A stretch of 64,000 nucleotides of DNA from Shewanella livingstonensis. GTDB taxonomy: Bacteria > Pseudomonadota > Gammaproteobacteria > Enterobacterales > Shewanellaceae. Position numbers and translations under genes: made by a program. The stretch covers positions 2,738,001 to 2,802,000 of the forward strand of contig NZ_CP034015.1 in NCBI RefSeq assembly GCF_003855395.1, given 5' to 3'. Positions 60,415-64,000 of this stretch are shown piece by piece; the first letter of the stretch is position 1; each line of letters starts with the position of its first letter. The notes under the pieces are model-generated. The model was not told where the DNA came from and made no database searches. It saw only the letters and a program-made list of their open reading frames with translations.

Positions 60415-61629
60415 ATGCGACCCATTATCAAATCGAATAAACTTGACTCTGTTTGCTACGATATTCGTGGACCAGTGCATAAAGAAGCCCGCCGTTTAGA
60501 AGACGAAGGTCATCGCATTTTAAAACTCAATATTGGTAACCCGGCCCCATTTGGATTTGAAGCACCAGAAGAAATTGTTCGTGACGTCATTTTAAACCTA
60601 CCGAGTTCGCAAGGGTACTGTGAATCAAAAGGCTTATTTTCTGCACGTAAAGCGATTGTGCAGCATTATCAAGCGCAAGGTATTTTTGGTGTTGATATTG
60701 AAGACATCTATATCGGTAATGGTGTTTCTGAACTTATCGTAATGGCTATGCAAGGCTTACTTAACACTGACGATGAAGTCCTTATCCCCTCGCCTGACTA
60801 TCCGTTATGGACTGCAGCAGCAAACCTTGCAGGCGGTAAAGCAGTACATTATCGCTGTGATGAAGAAGCCGATTGGTTTCCTGATTTAGACGACATAAAA
60901 AGTAAGATCAGCAGCCGCACCCGTGCCATCGTATTAATTAATCCAAACAATCCTACTGGAGCCGTTTACAGTAAAGAGTTATTGTTAGAGGTTATTGAAC
61001 TATGCCGTCAACACGATTTGATTTTATTTGCAGATGAAATCTACGATAAAATTCTCTATGACGAAGCGAAGCACATTCCTGCAGCAAGTTTGTCTGATGA
61101 CATTTTAACCATCACCTTTAATGGTTTATCTAAAGCGTATCGTGCTGCAGGGTTTCGTGTTGGTTGGATGATGTTATCGGGTAATTTAAAAGCCGCCAAA
61201 AGCTATATTGAAGGCCTTGAAATGCTGGCTTCGATGCGTTTGTGTGCCAATGTACCAAACCAACATGCAATTCAAACTGCACTAGGTGGATACCAATCAA
61301 TTAATGAGCTTATATTGCCCAATGGTCGCTTAACCATACAACGTGATGCTGTTTACGAGTTGCTTAATCAAATTCCTGGGGTGAGTTGTAAAAAGCCTAA
61401 AGGTGCCTTGTATGCATTTCCGAAATTAGATATGAAAAAGTTTAATTTACGTGATGATGAGCGCTTAGTGCTCGATTTGTTAAAAACCAAAAAAATTCTA
61501 TTAGTACAAGGAACTGCTTTTAATTGGCCTGAGCCTGATCACCTTCGAGTGGTATTTTTACCTCATAAAGCAGATTTGGCCAAAGCCCTTACCGAGTTTG
61601 GTGATTTCTTAGAAGATTATCGTCAATAG
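60415..61629 (+). CDS. alaA: AlaA, glutamate-pyruvate aminotransferase
   Basis: A 404-residue class I/II PLP aminotransferase that makes alanine. The start MRPIIKSNKLDSVCYDIRGP and NIGNPAPFGFEAPEE are diagnostic for AlaA (YfbQ). The PLP Lys lies in FNGLSKAYRAAGFR. NPNNPTGAVYS, ADEIYDKI and the C-terminal LRVVFLP are conserved. It is followed by yfbR, as in E. coli. Confidence 0.95.
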   Translation: MRPIIKSNKLDSVCYDIRGPVHKEARRLEDEGHRILKLNIGNPAPFGFEAPEEIVRDVILNLPSSQGYCESKGLFSARKAIVQHYQAQGIFGVDIEDIYIGNGVSELIVMAMQGLLNTDDEVLIPSPDYPLWTAAANLAGGKAVHYRCDEEADWFPDLDDIKSKISSRTRAIVLINPNNPTGAVYSKELLLEVIELCRQHDLILFADEIYDKILYDEAKHIPAASLSDDILTITFNGLSKAYRAAGFRVGWMMLSGNLKAAKSYIEGLEMLASMRLCANVPNQHAIQTALGGYQSINELILPNGRLTIQRDAVYELLNQIPGVSCKKPKGALYAFPKLDMKKFNLRDDERLVLDLLKTKKILLVQGTAFNWPEPDHLRVVFLPHKADLAKALTEFGDFLEDYRQ

Positions 61630-61662
61630 TTTATTGACACGACACCTCTGGCACAAAATACT

Positions 61663-61688
61663 AAGCGACTGAACAGTCGCTTTTTTTT
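61663..61688 (+). terminator. Terminator between alaA and yfbR
   Basis: AAGCGACT and AGTCGCTT form an 8-bp stem around GAAC, followed by a T-run. Confidence 0.85.
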
Positions 61689-61741
61689 ATCGATAAGCTC
61701 CTGTAAGCTGACACAAACTATTGAGCGCAGTAAGGAGTCTC

Positions 61742-62329
61742 ATGAGTCATTTATTTGCCCATTTATCGCGGATGAAACTGATCCAACGCTGGCCGTTAAT
61801 GCACAACGTGCGTCGTGAAAACGTCCAAGAGCATTCACTGCAAGTGGCTATGGTTGCCCACGCTTTGGTAATTATTAGTAATAAAAAGTTTGCTACTCAC
61901 TTAGATGCTAATAAAGCTGCAACCATTGCTATTTACCACGATGCTAGCGAAATTTTGACCGGTGATTTACCTACACCAGTGAAATACTTTAATAAAGAAA
62001 TTGAAGCCGAATATAAAAAAATCGAAGCCATAGCCGAACAGCGTATGCTGGAAATGGTGCCAGAAGAGTTTAGAGAAGATTACCGCAGCCTGTTTATCAG
62101 TGAGGATGCTGACCCACAATACAAAGCCATTGTAAAAGCTGCCGATACCTTATGTGCATATTTAAAATGCTTAGAAGAACAAAAATCTGGTAACAGCGAA
62201 TTTAATAGCGCCAGCAAGCGTTTAGAACAAATATTAAATGACAACCCTAACCCGGCTGTAGGTTATTTCCGAGACTGTTTTATACCCAGTTTTACATTGA
62301 ATTTAGACGAAATTAATCAAATGCTATAA
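61742..62329 (+). CDS. yfbR: YfbR-type 5'-deoxynucleotidase
   Basis: A 195-residue HD-domain enzyme that dephosphorylates deoxynucleoside 5'-monophosphates. His31 (EHSLQ) and His66-Asp67 (YHDASEILTGDLPTPVKY) form the metal site; a later Asp is in VKAADTL. The length is close to E. coli YfbR (199). TAAGGAG lies 6 bases before the ATG at 61742; an open extension to 61721 runs through that site. The dGTPase-like gene follows 9 bases downstream. Confidence 0.94.
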   Translation: MSHLFAHLSRMKLIQRWPLMHNVRRENVQEHSLQVAMVAHALVIISNKKFATHLDANKAATIAIYHDASEILTGDLPTPVKYFNKEIEAEYKKIEAIAEQRMLEMVPEEFREDYRSLFISEDADPQYKAIVKAADTLCAYLKCLEEQKSGNSEFNSASKRLEQILNDNPNPAVGYFRDCFIPSFTLNLDEINQML

Positions 62330-62338
62330 AGGGATTAT

Positions 62339-63715
62339 ATGCCTGATAACACCGTCATGCCGAGTAACACAGAACATCAAGATAGTTGGCAACAACGTTT
62401 ACTTGGTGAAGATAAACAACGTCGTAATGATCATCGCAGTCCTTATCAGCGCGATCGTGCTCGAATTCTACATTCCGCGGCATTTCGACGGCTTCAAGCC
62501 AAAACCCAGGTGCTTGGTGTTGGCATGAATGACTTTTATCGCACACGTTTGACCCATTCATTAGAAGTGTCGCAAATTGGTACCGGTATTACCGCGCAGT
62601 TACGCCGTAAATACCCAGAGCTTAGGTACTTACTTAACTCCATGAGCCTAATCGAATCGATATGCTTAGCTCACGATATTGGACACCCTCCTTTCGGCCA
62701 CGGTGGTGAAGTTGCATTAAATTATATGATGCGTAACCATGGAGGCTTTGAAGGTAATGGGCAAACCTTTCGCATTTTGACTCGCCTAGAGCCTTATACA
62801 CTGTCATGGGGAATGAACCTGACTCGCAGGACGCTATTAGGTGTAATGAAATACCCCGCAATGCATGGCCAATTGTTTGTTGACCAACAACGACCAGATA
62901 TCGTCAATCATCGCCAATTAAAACCCTCAGAATGGCCACCGGTAAAAGGTTTATTTGATGATGACAAATCCATTATTGATTGGGTCTTAGCTGCATTGTC
63001 AGAATCTGATCGGCAGTTATTTATTAGCAGTGAACAAAGTCAGACACACGTTGATTATCCCCATTTAAAAACGCGCTATAAGTCATTTGATTGCTCGATT
63101 ATGGAATTGGCAGATGACATTGCTTATGCGGTACACGATCTCGAGGATGCTATCGTTATGGGGATTGTTAACCAGCATCAGTGGCAGCGCGATGTGGTTG
63201 AACCGTTAAGTGAGATAAAAGATCAATGGTTAATAGCAGAAATAGCCCGAATAGGTGACAAACTCTTCTCCCATGAACACCATTTACGCAAAGATGCCAT
63301 TGGCACCTTAGTCAATGGTTTTGTCACGGCAATAGGTATTAATGCCAACCTACAATTTGAAGAAGATCTATTAAAATATAATGCAGAGTTAGAGCCCGAC
63401 TTTGCTGCGACCTTGCATGTACTGAAACAATTAGTGTTTAAGTATGTAATACGTAAGCCAGAAATCCAGATGTTGGAATATAAAGGTCAGCAGATTGTCA
63501 TGGAGTTGTTTGAAGCATTTGCCTCAGATCCTGAGCGGCTGCTGCCACTAAACACACGCGAGCGATGGTTAGTAGAGAGTCATGATAATAATAATCCAAT
63601 GCGGGTTATTGCAGATTATATTTCTGGCATGACCGATGGATTTGCAAGTCGTTTGCATCAGCAATTATTTGGTTCAAAAGCGGCAGGCATTATGGAATTA
63701 AGCCGTGAACAATAA
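62339..63715 (+). CDS. dGTPase-like HD-domain deoxynucleotide triphosphohydrolase
   Basis: A 458-residue protein of the Dgt-like family. The HD site is visible as His73 ([11 protein letters not shown]), His112-Asp113 ([15 protein letters not shown]) and a downstream Asp in [17 protein letters not shown]. The start block [14 protein letters not shown] is typical. Such enzymes release tripolyphosphate from dNTPs; the exact substrate and activator are not predictable. It sits 9 bases after yfbR, so the two nucleotide-degrading enzymes are likely co-expressed. E. coli Dgt has 505 residues; this is the shorter 'dgt-like' type. Confidence 0.92.
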   Translation: MPDNTVMPSNTEHQDSWQQRLLGEDKQRRNDHRSPYQRDRARILHSAAFRRLQAKTQVLGVGMNDFYRTRLTHSLEVSQIGTGITAQLRRKYPELRYLLNSMSLIESICLAHDIGHPPFGHGGEVALNYMMRNHGGFEGNGQTFRILTRLEPYTLSWGMNLTRRTLLGVMKYPAMHGQLFVDQQRPDIVNHRQLKPSEWPPVKGLFDDDKSIIDWVLAALSESDRQLFISSEQSQTHVDYPHLKTRYKSFDCSIMELADDIAYAVHDLEDAIVMGIVNQHQWQRDVVEPLSEIKDQWLIAEIARIGDKLFSHEHHLRKDAIGTLVNGFVTAIGINANLQFEEDLLKYNAELEPDFAATLHVLKQLVFKYVIRKPEIQMLEYKGQQIVMELFEAFASDPERLLPLNTRERWLVESHDNNNPMRVIADYISGMTDGFASRLHQQLFGSKAAGIMELSREQ

Positions 63716-63740
63716 TGCATTTTGATCGTGCATTGGCGGA

Positions 63741-63840
63741 AGGTAAAAAAGCGCTTGGCTATAACAACCAAGCGCTGACGGGTTAAATAAAGGAGAGCTA
63801 ACCCAAACCTTTACCTCACTGTAAACTTTAGCGCTAAACA
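63741..63840 (-). ncRNA. Candidate leftward small RNA
   Basis: On the minus strand, a hairpin (GGGTTA / TAACCC, 63780-63804) exposing the C/U-rich loop GCTCTCCTTTATT is followed by AGCGCTTGG / CCAAGCGCT (63750-63776) and a six-T run. The latter is a good terminator, yet no leftward coding gene lies upstream within the window. The 5' end is not defined and no promoter was clear, so this is a hypothesis. The rest of the end region (63841-64000) shows no gene. Confidence 0.3.
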
Positions 63841-64000
63841 GACACAATCTAAATTCACTTACTCAAGTTGCATAAACGCATGTATTTCACTTAATGATAA
63901 TTTAATGCTAATAGTTCAAGGTATTGTGTAAAGACAAGCTTAAAAACGTTAAATACCAAGTTTAATCGTTGTTGTATAAAGTAAGTATAAAACACAATAT

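Overview
The window looks like chromosomal DNA of a Shewanella-type marine gammaproteobacterium. Base composition is moderately AT-rich. Several gene neighbourhoods match the gammaproteobacterial backbone: pgm-seqA / ybfF-DUF2788-ybfE-fldA, alaA-yfbR, patZ near tapT and pssA, and glyW-cysT-leuZ. Two glyceraldehyde-3-phosphate dehydrogenases (one of them a long form), a three-gene branched-chain 2-oxoacid dehydrogenase operon and earP-efp also fit Shewanella. The genus assignment is inferred from gene content only.

Layout. 1-3.8 kb: the end of an M13 metallopeptidase gene, then a gene-poor stretch with one acetyltransferase, two small unknown genes and several decayed coding fragments. 3.8-9.9 kb: choline-to-glycine-betaine locus betI-betB-betA, an unusually short BCCT-like transporter preceded by an 11-codon leader ORF, and a TorF-like outer-membrane protein. 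9.9-11.8 kb: a frameshifted marR gene and the glyW-cysT-leuZ tRNA operon. This operon is bracketed by tandem arrays of half-tRNAs: 3' halves of tRNA-Leu downstream and 5' halves of tRNA-Gly upstream. 12-23.7 kb: long GAPDH, DUF2989-like lipoprotein, standard GAPDH, nadA, bkd operon, astE and msrA.

23.7-26.3 kb holds a probable toxin-immunity locus. A pore-former-like toxin gene is broken by one in-frame TGA. Three paralogous two-helix membrane proteins follow it, and each is preceded by a remnant of the toxin's C-terminal codons. This is the best candidate in the window for an undescribed system. 26.8-36 kb: trxB, a GNAT gene with a nonsense codon, an RND efflux pair and the PatZ-type acetyltransferase. 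A 267-bp MITE-like element lies at 36.1-36.4 kb.

36.5-54.4 kb: a diguanylate cyclase, ecotin, a LasT-type methyltransferase, a RecQ-like helicase, tapT, pssA, dacB, a large unknown protein, a GGDEF-EAL protein, katG and pgm. 54.4-64 kb: seqA, ybfF, DUF2788, ybfE, fldA, an alpha/beta-hydrolase-like accessory gene in the position often held by fur, earP-efp, alaA, yfbR and a dGTPase-like gene. The window ends in a gene-free stretch that may encode a leftward small RNA.

At least three genes are broken by a single change (marR, the toxin, a RimL-type GNAT). This suggests either recent gene decay or local sequence errors. No CRISPR array, complete insertion sequence or prophage was seen.
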